Source: Gammaproteobacteria bacterium
GTDB taxonomy: Bacteria > Pseudomonadota > Gammaproteobacteria > Steroidobacterales > Steroidobacteraceae
Direction: 5' to 3'
DNA length: 34,475 nucleotides
Assembly: GCA_020846815.1 (NCBI GenBank)
Contig: JADLDF010000047.1
Location: 1 to 34,475, forward strand
In this document: positions 1-9,827 of the stretch, in pieces
Position numbering within the stretch: the stretch's first letter is position 1
Layout: the number at the start of each line of letters is the position of its first letter
Notes under the pieces: model-generated
Told to the model about the DNA's origin: nothing
The model's database searches: none
What the model saw: only the letters and a program-made list of their open reading frames with translations
Program-made: the position numbers and the translations under genes

Positions 1-1837
<1,837 letters not shown>

Positions 1838-1879
1838 TCGCACTTCTCCGTAATGGTTATGCCGTCCCCCTGGACGACT

Positions 1880-2923
1880 TCACTCTTCGACGATTTCGAG
1901 CAGTTCCCCGGCCGCGCCGCGCGCGGTGGCGGAGCGGCGTCCGCCGTAGGCGAGGCCGTCGTGGACGGCCGGCGGGGCGATGAAGGGGATCCGCAGCGCA
2001 TCGAGGCTGCGCACACTGACCGTGGTGATCGCGACGCCGGGCGGCAGCTCGCCGGGGCGGCGCGGCCGCGCGGTCGCCGGCGGCGTATAACCGTCGAGCT
2101 CGAACAGGTTGCCCTGCTGGGCGAGGCGCATGGTCGTGAGCGGGGTACCGTGGTCGGGCGGCAGCCCCTGGGCGCGCTGCACGACACCGATCGGCGAGGG
2201 GCGGATCGCGCCGGCCGCGAGGCCGAACGAGCCCGAGTACCAGTCGACCATCGCCTGGATGTCCGGGCCGGCCAGCACCATGATGAACACGCGGCCGATC
2301 GGGCCACCCGGCGCAGGCAGCGGCGAGCGGCTGCGGTCGCCGGTCTCGCTGGTCAGGTACAGCACCTCGCCGGAACGCCCCTCGACCTGGAAGGCGCGGA
2401 TGCTCGGATAGCCCTTGAGGTTCGCCGGTTCGCCGATGACTGCGAAGGGGCTGCCGCGGAAGCGCTCATAGGTCGCATCGGTGTCGTCGACGACGATCTC
2501 GATGCTGTTCCAGCCGTAGGTGGTCAACGGGCGATAGCCCTTGACCGCCGGCGTGCGCACGGCCCGGATGAAGACGTCGGGGTGGCTGTCCGAGCTCAGC
2601 AGCAGGTAGGGACGACCGGCCGCACGGGGCGCGTCCCAGCTCGCCGCGAGCGCAGGCGAAACCTTGCCGCGTTCGCGGACCGAGTAACCGAGCCAGCGGC
2701 GATAATCCTGCTCGACCTTGGCCAGATCGGGCGCCGCGATCGTCGCGACGCGGAAGCGCTGCAGCATCGGCTCGGCGCGCGCGGGCGCAGCCGTCAGAAG
2801 GATTGTTGCCATCGCGCCGCAGAATGACACAGCTGCTGCAGTGGGCGCAGCCAATGACGAGCGCCGACGGCAGGGCGACGGTGCACGACGAAAAAGCCCA
2901 GAGATCGCGAGGTCGGATAGCAT
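1880..2923 (-). CDS. VOC-fold (glyoxalase/dioxygenase-like) protein, probably exported
   Basis: The protein has 347 residues and two repeats of the vicinal-oxygen-chelate fold. One is at about residues 55-175 (text such as GWNSIEIVVDDTDA and GEVLYLTSE) and one at about 185-345 (GRVFIMVLAGPDIQAMVDWY, GNLFELDGY). Known family members are metal-dependent lyases, isomerases or ring-cleaving dioxygenases; I cannot say which this is. The ATG at 2923 gives an Arg-rich stretch, then a hydrophobic segment ending in APARA before EPM, which reads as a long signal peptide. The internal ATG at 2812 has no ribosome site and would leave almost no n-region, so I prefer the long form. It precedes the TonB receptor gene and is divergent from an MFS gene, which suggests a shared substrate. 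The fold assignment is good, the function unknown and the export inferred. Confidence 0.72.
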   Translation of the reverse strand: MLSDLAISGLFRRAPSPCRRRSSLAAPTAAAVSFCGAMATILLTAAPARAEPMLQRFRVATIAAPDLAKVEQDYRRWLGYSVRERGKVSPALAASWDAPRAAGRPYLLLSSDSHPDVFIRAVRTPAVKGYRPLTTYGWNSIEIVVDDTDATYERFRGSPFAVIGEPANLKGYPSIRAFQVEGRSGEVLYLTSETGDRSRSPLPAPGGPIGRVFIMVLAGPDIQAMVDWYSGSFGLAAGAIRPSPIGVVQRAQGLPPDHGTPLTTMRLAQQGNLFELDGYTPPATARPRRPGELPPGVAITTVSVRSLDALRIPFIAPPAVHDGLAYGGRRSATARGAAGELLEIVEE

Positions 2924-2930
2924 TGTCCGG

Positions 2931-2950
2931 ACATACTATCAGTATAATGT
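2931..2950. promoter_or_regulatory. Divergent control region with small inverted repeat
   Basis: The 60 bases between the divergent VOC and MFS genes are strikingly AT-rich for this genome. They contain ATACT-ATC-AGTAT, a perfect 5-bp inverted repeat at 2933-2945, overlapping a TATAAT at 2943-2948 on the plus strand and a TATACT on the minus strand. The only plus-strand -35-like hexamer, TTGTCC at 2923-2928, is 14 bases away, which is too close for an ideal promoter. An operator for a repressor controlling both directions is plausible, but no regulator gene is nearby. Confidence 0.4.
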
Positions 2951-2983
2951 TTCCTCATACAACGACGCGGGGGGCGCCGGACA

Positions 2984-4327
2984 ATGGCCAGTAGTGGCGC
3001 GGATGAGACAACCTGGCCCAATCCCCGCTATGCCTGGTTCGTGGTCTTCCTGCTGGTGCTCGCCTATGCGATCGGGGTCGTCGACCGCATCGTCATCGGT
3101 CTGCTGACCCAGCCGATCAAGGCCGATCTCGGCCTCAGCGACACGGAGCTCGGGGTCATCCAGGGGTTCGCGTTCAGCCTGTTCTACGCGATGTTCGCGC
3201 TGCCGGTGGGTCTGCTCGTCGACCGCTGGAGGCGCGTGCCGGTGCTCTGGGCTGGGGTGCTGATCTGGAGCCTCGCGACGGTGTTCTGCGGGCTGGCGGG
3301 CTCGTTCGCGATGCTGTTCCTGGCCCGCGTCTTCGTCGGTGCCGGCGAGTCGACGACCACGCCGGCTTCCTCGTCGGTCATCGCCGACTACTTCCCGCCG
3401 GCGCAGCGTGCCAAGGCCTACGGCGTATTCGCGATGGGCGGCTCGCTCGGCATCGGCATCGCCTACCTGCTCGGCAGCATCGCGATCCAGGTGGCCGCCG
3501 GCATCAGGGGCTGGCTGCCCGCGGTGTTCGGCGGGTTCCGCGAGTGGCAGATCGTGTTCTTCGTGATCGGCGCGCCGGGCATCCTGCTGGCGCTGGCGAT
3601 GGCACTCGCGATCCGCGAACCGCTGCGCCGCGGCGCCGCGCCGACCACCGAGAGGATCTCGCTCCTGCCGCTGTGGCGCGAGATGCGCACCAACCGTCTC
3701 GCGCTGGTGACGATCATGCTCGGCACGATCATGAACGTCATGATCGTCAACGCCCAGCTCGCCTGGTTCCCGACGCTGTTCTTCCGCGTCCACGAGTGGA
3801 CGCCGGCGCGCGTGGGCAATGCGCTCGCGCTGGTGGGCGTGCCTTTCGGTCTCTTCAGCGCGATCACCGCCGGCTGGGTGCTGTCGTGGCTCGCGAAACG
3901 CGGCCGCGACGACGGCCCGGTGCTGGTCATGGGGCTGCAGTGCGTCGCCTGGGCGGTATTCGGCACCGCCAAGTCGCTCGCGCCGACGCCGCAGCTCGCG
4001 CTCGCCGGTCACGTGATGACCTCGCTGTTCGCGACCTGGGCCGTGACCTCGGCGCTGACGGCACTGAACCAGATCACGCCGAACCGGCTGCGCGGCCAGG
4101 TGGTCGCGGTCTATACGCTGCTGACCGCGTTCGTCGGCGTCGCGCTCGGCTCGGTCGCCGTGGGTGTGCTGAACGACCACGTCTTCACCGATCCGGAAGG
4201 TGTCGCGCCGAGCCTCGCGCTGGTCTGCTTCACGGGCGGGCTGACCGGCATCGCGCTGCTCAGCTATGGCCGCGGCGCCTATCTTGCCGCCGTGACCCGC
4301 GGCCGCGGCTTCGCCGACGCGACCTGA
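2984..4327 (+). CDS. MFS transporter, spinster-like
   Basis: This is a 447-residue polytopic inner-membrane transporter of the major facilitator superfamily. Twelve hydrophobic segments can be traced, beginning with WFVVFLLVLAYAIGVVDR in TM1. The loop between TM2 and TM3 carries the MFS signature region around LLVDRWRRVPVL. TM5 has the GGSLGIGIAYLLG text, followed by a large periplasmic loop. The ATG at 2984 follows a G-rich stretch. Proteins with this DR-containing TM1 and an ExTTTPASSSVIADYFP-like TM4-5 linker are common beside TonB-dependent receptors in sphingomonads and steroid or aromatic degraders, so transport of a small organic acid or hydrophobic substrate is a reasonable inference. 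The divergent position suggests co-regulation with the receptor/VOC pair. Confidence 0.9.
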   Translation: MASSGADETTWPNPRYAWFVVFLLVLAYAIGVVDRIVIGLLTQPIKADLGLSDTELGVIQGFAFSLFYAMFALPVGLLVDRWRRVPVLWAGVLIWSLATVFCGLAGSFAMLFLARVFVGAGESTTTPASSSVIADYFPPAQRAKAYGVFAMGGSLGIGIAYLLGSIAIQVAAGIRGWLPAVFGGFREWQIVFFVIGAPGILLALAMALAIREPLRRGAAPTTERISLLPLWREMRTNRLALVTIMLGTIMNVMIVNAQLAWFPTLFFRVHEWTPARVGNALALVGVPFGLFSAITAGWVLSWLAKRGRDDGPVLVMGLQCVAWAVFGTAKSLAPTPQLALAGHVMTSLFATWAVTSALTALNQITPNRLRGQVVAVYTLLTAFVGVALGSVAVGVLNDHVFTDPEGVAPSLALVCFTGGLTGIALLSYGRGAYLAAVTRGRGFADAT

Positions 4328-4571
4328 GGCAGGCGTCGCCAGACGGCGACGCTCCGGCTGCTGCGCGACCGCGGGCGCCGGGGCGCAGCGTCATGCGCGC
4401 ACAAGCGGCCGCGCACGACGTAGACTTCGGACCCGAGGCGGGCACGGCCGCGCAGGCGGTCGGGGTTTGCCGGAAAGTGTGATGTCCGTAGCCTCGCCGC
4501 AGTGGCGCGGCGGCGGACTCGGGGGTACACAGGCAACTCCCACGGCTCGACAACCACTGAGGATCCAAGAA

Positions 4572-5048
4572 ATGGCGATCTGGAAAGACCAGAGCACGGC
4601 TCCCGCTGCCGCACCCGAACGCATCACGCCCGCGGCGACGCCCGCGCCCGCCCCTCCGGCGGCCGAGCCGCCATCACCGTCCCCGTCCCCGGCCGCGCCG
4701 CGCGCCACGGTGCGTGCCGTCGAGCGCGAGTCGGTGATCGCGCCGGAGCTGACCATCGAGGGCAAGATCGAGGGTTCTGGCAACGTCCGCATCGCCGGCA
4801 AGTTCAAGGGCGACGTCAACGTCAACGGGAACCTGACGATCGAGACCAACGCCTCGCTGACCGGCCAAGTCACCGCCAAGGTGATCACGATCGCGGGCGA
4901 GCTCAACGGCAACATCCTCAATGCCGAGAAGGTCGACCTGCTCGAGTCCGGCGTCGTCAACGGCGACATCAAGGCCGGCACGCTCACCGTCGCCGCCGGT
5001 TCGCGCATGCGCGGCCAGGTGGACTTCGGCTGGAAGGACAAGGGCTGA
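4572..5048 (+). CDS. Bactofilin (polymer-forming cytoskeletal protein)
   Basis: This 158-residue bactofilin self-assembles into filaments that scaffold cell-shape or polar functions at the cytoplasmic face of the membrane. The disordered N-terminus, about residues 10-50, is Pro/Ala-rich. From residue 55 a right-handed beta-helix begins, with regularly spaced hydrophobic and Gly/Asn turns (LTIEGKIEGSGNVRIAGKFKGDVNVNG and onward; SGVVNGDIKAGTLTVAAGSRMRGQVDF). I chose the ATG at 4572, with GAGG nine bases upstream. An in-frame start at 4467 would add a 35-residue leader that looks like non-coding sequence. The zinc-ribbon gene starts 15 bases after the stop, so they are probably cotranscribed. 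The upstream gap (4328-4571) shows no clear gene or promoter. Confidence 0.92.
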   Translation: MAIWKDQSTAPAAAPERITPAATPAPAPPAAEPPSPSPSPAAPRATVRAVERESVIAPELTIEGKIEGSGNVRIAGKFKGDVNVNGNLTIETNASLTGQVTAKVITIAGELNGNILNAEKVDLLESGVVNGDIKAGTLTVAAGSRMRGQVDFGWKDKG

Positions 5049-5063
5049 CCAAAGGCCTGGGCG

Positions 5064-5438
5064 ATGGCACTACCGCGCGGGTCCGGGGAAACTCGCCAAT
5101 GTCCGCACTGCAAGGCGACGATCCTTGCCAGCGCGGTAGTGTGCCCGGGCTGCAACGGTCACCTCCGTTTCGGCCCGGCCACCGGTGCGGTCGCGAGCGC
5201 GCTCAAGCCCGCGACCGTCACCGCGTTCCGGATCGAGGGCAGCTTCGACAATCCCGCGCCCGGCACGCCGCGCGAGTACTCGGTCGTGGTCGAGATCCGC
5301 AACCAGCGCGGCGAGATCGTCGACAAGAAGGTCATCGGCGTCGGCGTGCTTGGTCCGGGTGACGAGCGCATCGTTACGCTGACCGTCGACATGGCGGCCA
5401 ATCCGGCGCGCGACCGGCCGCCGCCGCGGCGCAACTGA
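5064..5438 (+). CDS. Zinc-ribbon protein downstream of bactofilin
   Basis: This is a 124-residue protein. An N-terminal CPHC...CPGC zinc ribbon (Cys13, 16, 27, 30) is followed by about 70 residues that read as a beta-sandwich (TAFRIEGSFDNP, YSVVVEIRNQRGEIVDKKVIGVG), similar to FxLYD or DUF3426-like extracellular-type domains. The tail is Pro/Arg-rich. No membrane segment is present, so it should be cytoplasmic. It lies 15 bases after the bactofilin gene on the same strand, implying a joint operon. The specific function is unknown. The zinc site is directly visible; a role as a bactofilin partner is only inferred from position. Confidence 0.8.
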   Translation: MALPRGSGETRQCPHCKATILASAVVCPGCNGHLRFGPATGAVASALKPATVTAFRIEGSFDNPAPGTPREYSVVVEIRNQRGEIVDKKVIGVGVLGPGDERIVTLTVDMAANPARDRPPPRRN

Positions 5439-5483
5439 CGCTTTTGCCGGCGCGCGCTGGCTGCCGGCGTGCGTTCCACCCGC

Positions 5484-5510
5484 CTCGGTACGGCGCGCCG
5501 TATGCCGAGC
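5484..5510. repeat. Near-perfect palindrome in intergenic gap
   Basis: In the 240-base gap after the zinc-ribbon gene, CTCGG-TACGGCG pairs with CGCCGTA-TG-CCGAG. The core TACGGCGCGCCGTA (5489-5502) is a perfect 14-bp palindrome, and a second GTACGGCGC occurs about 75 bases downstream. There is no T-run. It may be an operator for the monooxygenase or part of a terminator for the bactofilin pair. Nothing else recognisable lies in the gap. Confidence 0.4.
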
Positions 5511-5678
5511 CTGCCTGCCAGGACCGCCGGCCGCCAGAAGCGCGTTTCACTCGCCTCGACACGTACGGCGCCGGTTCGGAGGTCGAACGCCGCGCGATTT
5601 TCAGGCCCGCCGGGGCCGCGGAGCGCCCATGCCGCACGACCAGAATGGCCGTCACTCGAACGTGAAAGGAATCCGACC

Positions 5679-6887
5679 GTGTCGCTGACCAAGCCCGTGA
5701 TCATCGCCGGAGCCGGCCCCGTCGGCTGCGTGGCGGCGCTGCGCCTCGCACAGGCCGGCATTCCCGTCCGCCTGCTCGAGGCCGCGAAGGACCTGCCGGA
5801 GACGCTGCGCGCCTCGACCTTCCATCCGCCGTCGCTCGACATGATCGAGGAGCTCGGTCTCGATGCAGCGCTGATCGCCCAGGGCCTGATCTGCGACCGC
5901 TACCAGTACCGCGACCGCCGCACCGGCGAGATCGCCGAGTTCGACCTCGGCGTGCTCGCGGGCGACACGCGTCATCCCTACCGGCTGCAGGCGGAGCAGT
6001 GGAAGCTCGTGCACCTGGTCTGGAAGGTGCTGCGGGAGAAGCACGCGAAGCTCGCCGAGTGCCACCTGAACCACTCGGTCAAGGGTGTGCACCAGACCGG
6101 GGACGGCGTCGAGGTGCTGGCCTGGGAGAACGGCCAGGAGAGACTGCTCGAGGGTTCCTACCTGATCGCCGCCGACGGCGCCGACAGCACGGTGCGCAAG
6201 GCCTGCGCGATCCCGTTCGAGGGCTTCACCTATCCGGAGCGCTTCCTGGTCGCCTCGACGACCTTCGCGCTCGAGACCAAGTTCGAGCGGCTCGCGCTGG
6301 TGAACTACGTCTCCGATCCCGAGGAGTGGCTGGTGCTGCTGCGCGCGCCGTCGATGTGGCGCGTGCTGATCCCGACCGATCCGAAGATCGAGGACGACGC
6401 GCTGTTCCTCTCCGACCGCTGGATCCAGGATCGCCTGCACCACATGGCGCCCCACGACGCGGACTACGAGATCGATCATCGCACGATCTACCGCGTGCAC
6501 CAGCGCGTCGCCGAAACCTGGCGGCGCGGCCGCGTGCTGCTCGCCGGCGATGCGGCGCACCTCAACAACCCGCTCGGCGGCATGGGCATGAACGGCGGCA
6601 TCCACGACGCCTGGAACCTCTGCGACAAGCTGATCCGCATCCACGACGGCGCCGAGCCCGGCCCGCTGCTCGACCTCTACGACCGCCAGCGCCGCGGCAT
6701 CTGCACCCAGTTCGTCCAACAGCACACCATCAACAACAAGAAGCTGATGGAGTCGAAGGATCCGGGCATCCAGCAGAAGCGCCAGGCGGACTACATGCGT
6801 CAGGCGGCCGATCCGCAGCTCGCGCGCCAGTTCCTGCTGCGCACCTCGATGATCCAGAGTCTGCGCGACGAAACCGCGATCCGCTGA
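5679..6887 (+). CDS. FAD-dependent aromatic-type monooxygenase
   Basis: This 402-residue flavoprotein hydroxylase belongs to the PHBH/UbiH/MhpA group, which uses NAD(P)H and O2 to hydroxylate aromatic or polyketide-like substrates in the cytoplasm. All three group fingerprints are visible: GAGPVG (residues 11-16, FAD ADP moiety), the DG motif in AADGAD (around 166), and the GD motif in LLAGDAAHLNNPLGGMGMN (from 287). The length fits the family. The start is the GTG at 5679, preceded by AAAGGAA ten bases upstream; the longer in-frame reading upstream lacks the conserved fold. The gene stands alone on the plus strand, converging with apt. Its closeness to the TonB receptor/VOC/MFS genes suggests a catabolic role, but the substrate cannot be read from the sequence. 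Confidence 0.9.
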   Translation: MSLTKPVIIAGAGPVGCVAALRLAQAGIPVRLLEAAKDLPETLRASTFHPPSLDMIEELGLDAALIAQGLICDRYQYRDRRTGEIAEFDLGVLAGDTRHPYRLQAEQWKLVHLVWKVLREKHAKLAECHLNHSVKGVHQTGDGVEVLAWENGQERLLEGSYLIAADGADSTVRKACAIPFEGFTYPERFLVASTTFALETKFERLALVNYVSDPEEWLVLLRAPSMWRVLIPTDPKIEDDALFLSDRWIQDRLHHMAPHDADYEIDHRTIYRVHQRVAETWRRGRVLLAGDAAHLNNPLGGMGMNGGIHDAWNLCDKLIRIHDGAEPGPLLDLYDRQRRGICTQFVQQHTINNKKLMESKDPGIQQKRQADYMRQAADPQLARQFLLRTSMIQSLRDETAIR

Positions 6888-7027
6888 GCGGGCGACTCAC
6901 CGGCACGGTCGACGATCGACGGTCGCGGCCGATGTCCGCATCGCGGTGATGCCGGCGCCGCATGAGCGGGGCAGGCGCGTGCGGCGCGGTGCAGTGCGAG
7001 AGCATCGCGGCAGAGCCGGGCATCGAA

Positions 7028-7047
7028 CGCCGCAGGCGTGCGCGGCG
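7028..7047 (-). terminator. Possible apt transcription terminator hairpin
   Basis: CGCCGC and GCGGCG form a 6-bp stem with an 8-base loop about ten bases beyond the apt stop codon, in the gap where apt and the monooxygenase gene converge. There is no T-tract, so intrinsic termination is uncertain. Confidence 0.3.
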
Positions 7048-7056
7048 CAGCCTGCC

Positions 7057-7581
7057 TCAGTGTCCGGCGAATTCCACGAGCGTGCGCACCGGCACGCCGA
7101 GTGCGGCGATGCGGCCGGCGCCGCCGAGATCCGGCAGGTCGATCACGAAGCAGGCGGCGACGACTTCGGCGCCGATGCTGCGCAGCAGGCCGATCGCCGC
7201 GGTCGCCGTGCCGCCGGTCGCGATCAGGTCATCGGCCAGGATCACCCGCTCGCCGGGGCGCACGGCGTCGCGGTGCACCTCCATCTCGTCGACGCCGTAT
7301 TCGAGCGAGTAGGCGATGCGCACGGTCTCGTGCGGCAGCTTGCCCTTCTTGCGCACCGGGATGAAGCCGGACGAAAGCTGGTGCGCCATGGCGCCGCCGA
7401 GGATGAAGCCGCGCGCTTCGACGCCCGCGACCTTGTCGATGCGCTGGCCGGCCCAGGGCTGGACGAGCTGGTCGACCGCGGCGCGGAACGCGCGGGCGTC
7501 GCCGAGCAGGGTGGTGATGTCACGGAACTGGACGCCCGGCCGGGGATAGTCGGAAATCGTGCGTATGGCGTCGCGCAGCAT
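7057..7581 (-). CDS. apt: Adenine phosphoribosyltransferase
   Basis: Apt converts adenine and PRPP to AMP and pyrophosphate in cytoplasmic purine salvage. The 174 residues match the family length (about 170-185). Visible motifs are [11 protein letters not shown] (residues 13-22, the N-terminal Apt signature), [13 protein letters not shown] (from 54), the flexible-loop [10 protein letters not shown] region, and the PRPP-binding loop [13 protein letters not shown] (113-125). The ATG at 7581 gives the usual N-terminus. An in-frame ATG at 7710 would add 43 residues with no family counterpart. The gene is divergent from the HAD/EEP fusion gene, and the 188 bases between them would hold both promoters. 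No purine riboswitch was recognised. Confidence 0.96.
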   Translation of the reverse strand: MLRDAIRTISDYPRPGVQFRDITTLLGDARAFRAAVDQLVQPWAGQRIDKVAGVEARGFILGGAMAHQLSSGFIPVRKKGKLPHETVRIAYSLEYGVDEMEVHRDAVRPGERVILADDLIATGGTATAAIGLLRSIGAEVVAACFVIDLPDLGGAGRIAALGVPVRTLVEFAGH

Positions 7582-7769
7582 GGCGCGAACGATAGCATGC
7601 GGGTCGCGGCTCCGATCCGCGGCCGCGCGGGCGAACGCGCCGCAGGCGCATGCGATCATGCGCAGCGAAACGGGGTGGAGAGGGCCGGGTGGTGACGAGC
7701 CAGAGATCACAGGCCCGCGAACGGGCGGCGACCATGTACATGATCAGAGCCTTCGACGGATGCGGATCC

Positions 7770-9716
7770 ATGCGGCGCGGAGCAACCGCAGGCGCGTTCA
7801 AGGTCGCCACCGCCGCAGCAGTCATGGTCACGGCCGCGATTGCGATCTCTGCGTCGCCCCTCGCGGCTGCTGCGGATGCGGTCCGCGTCTCTCCGGCAGA
7901 GCCTGTCGTGCAGGCCGCACCGGCACAGACCCCGCTGGCGCCGGTTTCGCCGGCGCACGTCGCTCCGGCACCGGGCGACGTCTCGCGCGAGCAGCTCCAT
8001 GCCCTGTTGTGGATGCAGGCCTCGGCTGAGTACCGCGCGCTCGCGGCCCAGACCTGGCGGCTCGCGACCGAGCGCCTGCCGGCGCTCGCGGCGCCGGGCA
8101 GCGCTGCCCTCGAACAGGCCGGCATGGATCCGCAGCGGCTCGCTTCGCTGCCGACAGCCGTGATCGTCGATCTCGACGAGACCGTGCTCGACAACACCTA
8201 CTACCAGGCGCGGATGACGCGCGAGCGTCGCGACTACGACGATCCGAGCTGGAACGCGTGGATCGAGGAGGCGGCGGCCACCGCTGTGCCGGGCGCGGTC
8301 GAGTTCCTGCGCGCAGCCGCGGCCGCGGGCCACCGCGTCTTCTATGTGACCAACCGCGAATGCCAGCCCGCAGGTGCCGACGCCTGTCCGCAGAAGGCTG
8401 CGACGGCACGCAATCTGCGTGCGCTCGGGCTGCCGTTTGCCGACGACCCGGAGGCGCTGCTGTTGCGCGGCGAGCGTGCCGAGTGGCGTGGTTCCGACAA
8501 GAGCGTGCGCCGCGCCTGGCTCGGCGAGCGCTACCGCATCGTCTTGCTCGGCGGCGACGACCTGCGCGATTTCGTCGACCGCCCCGTCTACGAGGCGCGG
8601 CGCGACGAGCTCGCGCCGCTGTTCGGCACGCGCTGGTTCCTGCTGCCGAACCCGATGTACGGCTCCTGGGAGCGCGCACTCGCCGGCTCGGTCTGTGCGC
8701 CGCAGTCCACGCCCGAGGCCTGCGCGCAGCGCGTCGTCGACACCAAGTACGCGCTGCTCGAGCCGACGCCGCCGCCGCTGGCGCTGCCCGGCGCGAAGGA
8801 CTGGGACGCCGTGCACCGGCGCCTGCGGCTCGCGACCTGGAACATCGAATATCTCGTCGAGCCCTCGACCCATGCCGCGCTCGCCGCGCAGTGCGTCGCC
8901 GACGGTGACCCGGTGCCGGGCGCGCTGCGGGCGCTGCCCTGCGCGGTCGTGCCGCGCCTGGCGCGGGACGAGGCGGATTTTGCGGCGCTGCGCCGCCATG
9001 CCGCGCGGCTCGACGCGGACGTCGTCGCGCTGCAGGAAGTCGACGGCCCGGCGGCCGCGGCACGCGTCTTTCCCGGCTACGAGTTCTGCTTCAGCGCGCG
9101 GCCGAACGTGCAGAAGAACGGCTTCGCGATCCGCCGCGGGCTGCCGTTCCGCTGCGAGGCCGAATACCTGCCGCTGTCGCTCGACGACCGCCAGCGGCGC
9201 GGTGTGGTCGTGACGCTGTTCCCGGGCGGTGCCGACGAGATGACGCTGCTCGGCGTGCACCTCGAGCCCGGTTGTCCCGCGGGCCCGATCGGCGATGCGG
9301 CGAGACCTGCCTGCGCGACTCTCGCCGCCCAGGTGCCGGCGCTCGAGGCCTGGATCGACGCGCAGGCGCGTGCCGGCCGCCGCTTCGCGGTGCTCGGCGA
9401 TTTCAATCGCCGCATGCCGCTGGAGCGTGGGCCGGCCCGCGATCGCGATGGCCGTCTCGTGAACCTCTGGTCCGAGATCGACGACCGCGACCCGTCCGGC
9501 GCCGACCTGTTCCGCGTCAGCGAAAAGCTGCCGTTCCGCAAGTGTGCCGCCGGCGACGAGCACGACGGCTACGTCGACGACATCGTACTCGGGCGCGAGC
9601 TGGCGTCGCGAGTCGTCCGCAACGGCTATCTGCGCCTGACCTACGATTCTGCGGAATCGCAGGCGCGGCGGCTGTCGGACCACTGCCCCGTGGGCGTGGA
9701 TCTCGCGCTGCGCTGA
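7770..9716 (+). CDS. Exported fusion: HAD class IIIB acid phosphatase + EEP nuclease/phosphatase
   Basis: This 648-residue two-enzyme fusion opens with a signal peptide (MRRG, then an Ala/Val-rich core ending SPLAAAADA). Residues ~70-335 match the e(P4)/class C acid phosphatase group of the HAD superfamily: DLDET at 134-138 (nucleophile and acid Asp), VTNRE at 193-197, a Lys in GSDKS at 241-245, GGDDLRDF at 261-268, and LLPNPMYGSWE. This family removes phosphate from nucleotides in the periplasm. Residues ~350-648 are an endonuclease/exonuclease/phosphatase domain: TWNIE (356-360), LQEV (421-424), VHLEPGC, GDFN (543-546) and SDHCPV (636). Cysteines in the EEP half fit an oxidising compartment. 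The start is uncertain: ATGs at 7650 and 7734 are in frame, but 7770 gives the cleanest signal peptide. A stand-alone paralog of the EEP half lies at 20609-21613. Nucleic-acid or nucleotide scavenging is inferred. Confidence 0.88.
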   Translation: MRRGATAGAFKVATAAAVMVTAAIAISASPLAAAADAVRVSPAEPVVQAAPAQTPLAPVSPAHVAPAPGDVSREQLHALLWMQASAEYRALAAQTWRLATERLPALAAPGSAALEQAGMDPQRLASLPTAVIVDLDETVLDNTYYQARMTRERRDYDDPSWNAWIEEAAATAVPGAVEFLRAAAAAGHRVFYVTNRECQPAGADACPQKAATARNLRALGLPFADDPEALLLRGERAEWRGSDKSVRRAWLGERYRIVLLGGDDLRDFVDRPVYEARRDELAPLFGTRWFLLPNPMYGSWERALAGSVCAPQSTPEACAQRVVDTKYALLEPTPPPLALPGAKDWDAVHRRLRLATWNIEYLVEPSTHAALAAQCVADGDPVPGALRALPCAVVPRLARDEADFAALRRHAARLDADVVALQEVDGPAAAARVFPGYEFCFSARPNVQKNGFAIRRGLPFRCEAEYLPLSLDDRQRRGVVVTLFPGGADEMTLLGVHLEPGCPAGPIGDAARPACATLAAQVPALEAWIDAQARAGRRFAVLGDFNRRMPLERGPARDRDGRLVNLWSEIDDRDPSGADLFRVSEKLPFRKCAAGDEHDGYVDDIVLGRELASRVVRNGYLRLTYDSAESQARRLSDHCPVGVDLALR

Positions 9717-9827
9717 GCCGCGGTGGGCGGGCCGGAGAGTTCAGCCGGCGACGAGGCCCACGCCCGATGCGCGACGGGACGCGATAGAGTGCCGGCGCGG
9801 TCGGATGCTGCGCAGGAGGATGGATCG

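Noticed and set aside
4328..4571. Longer bactofilin N-terminus beginning at 4467
   Set aside because: The added 35 residues do not resemble bactofilins, and the ATG at 4572 has its own ribosome site.
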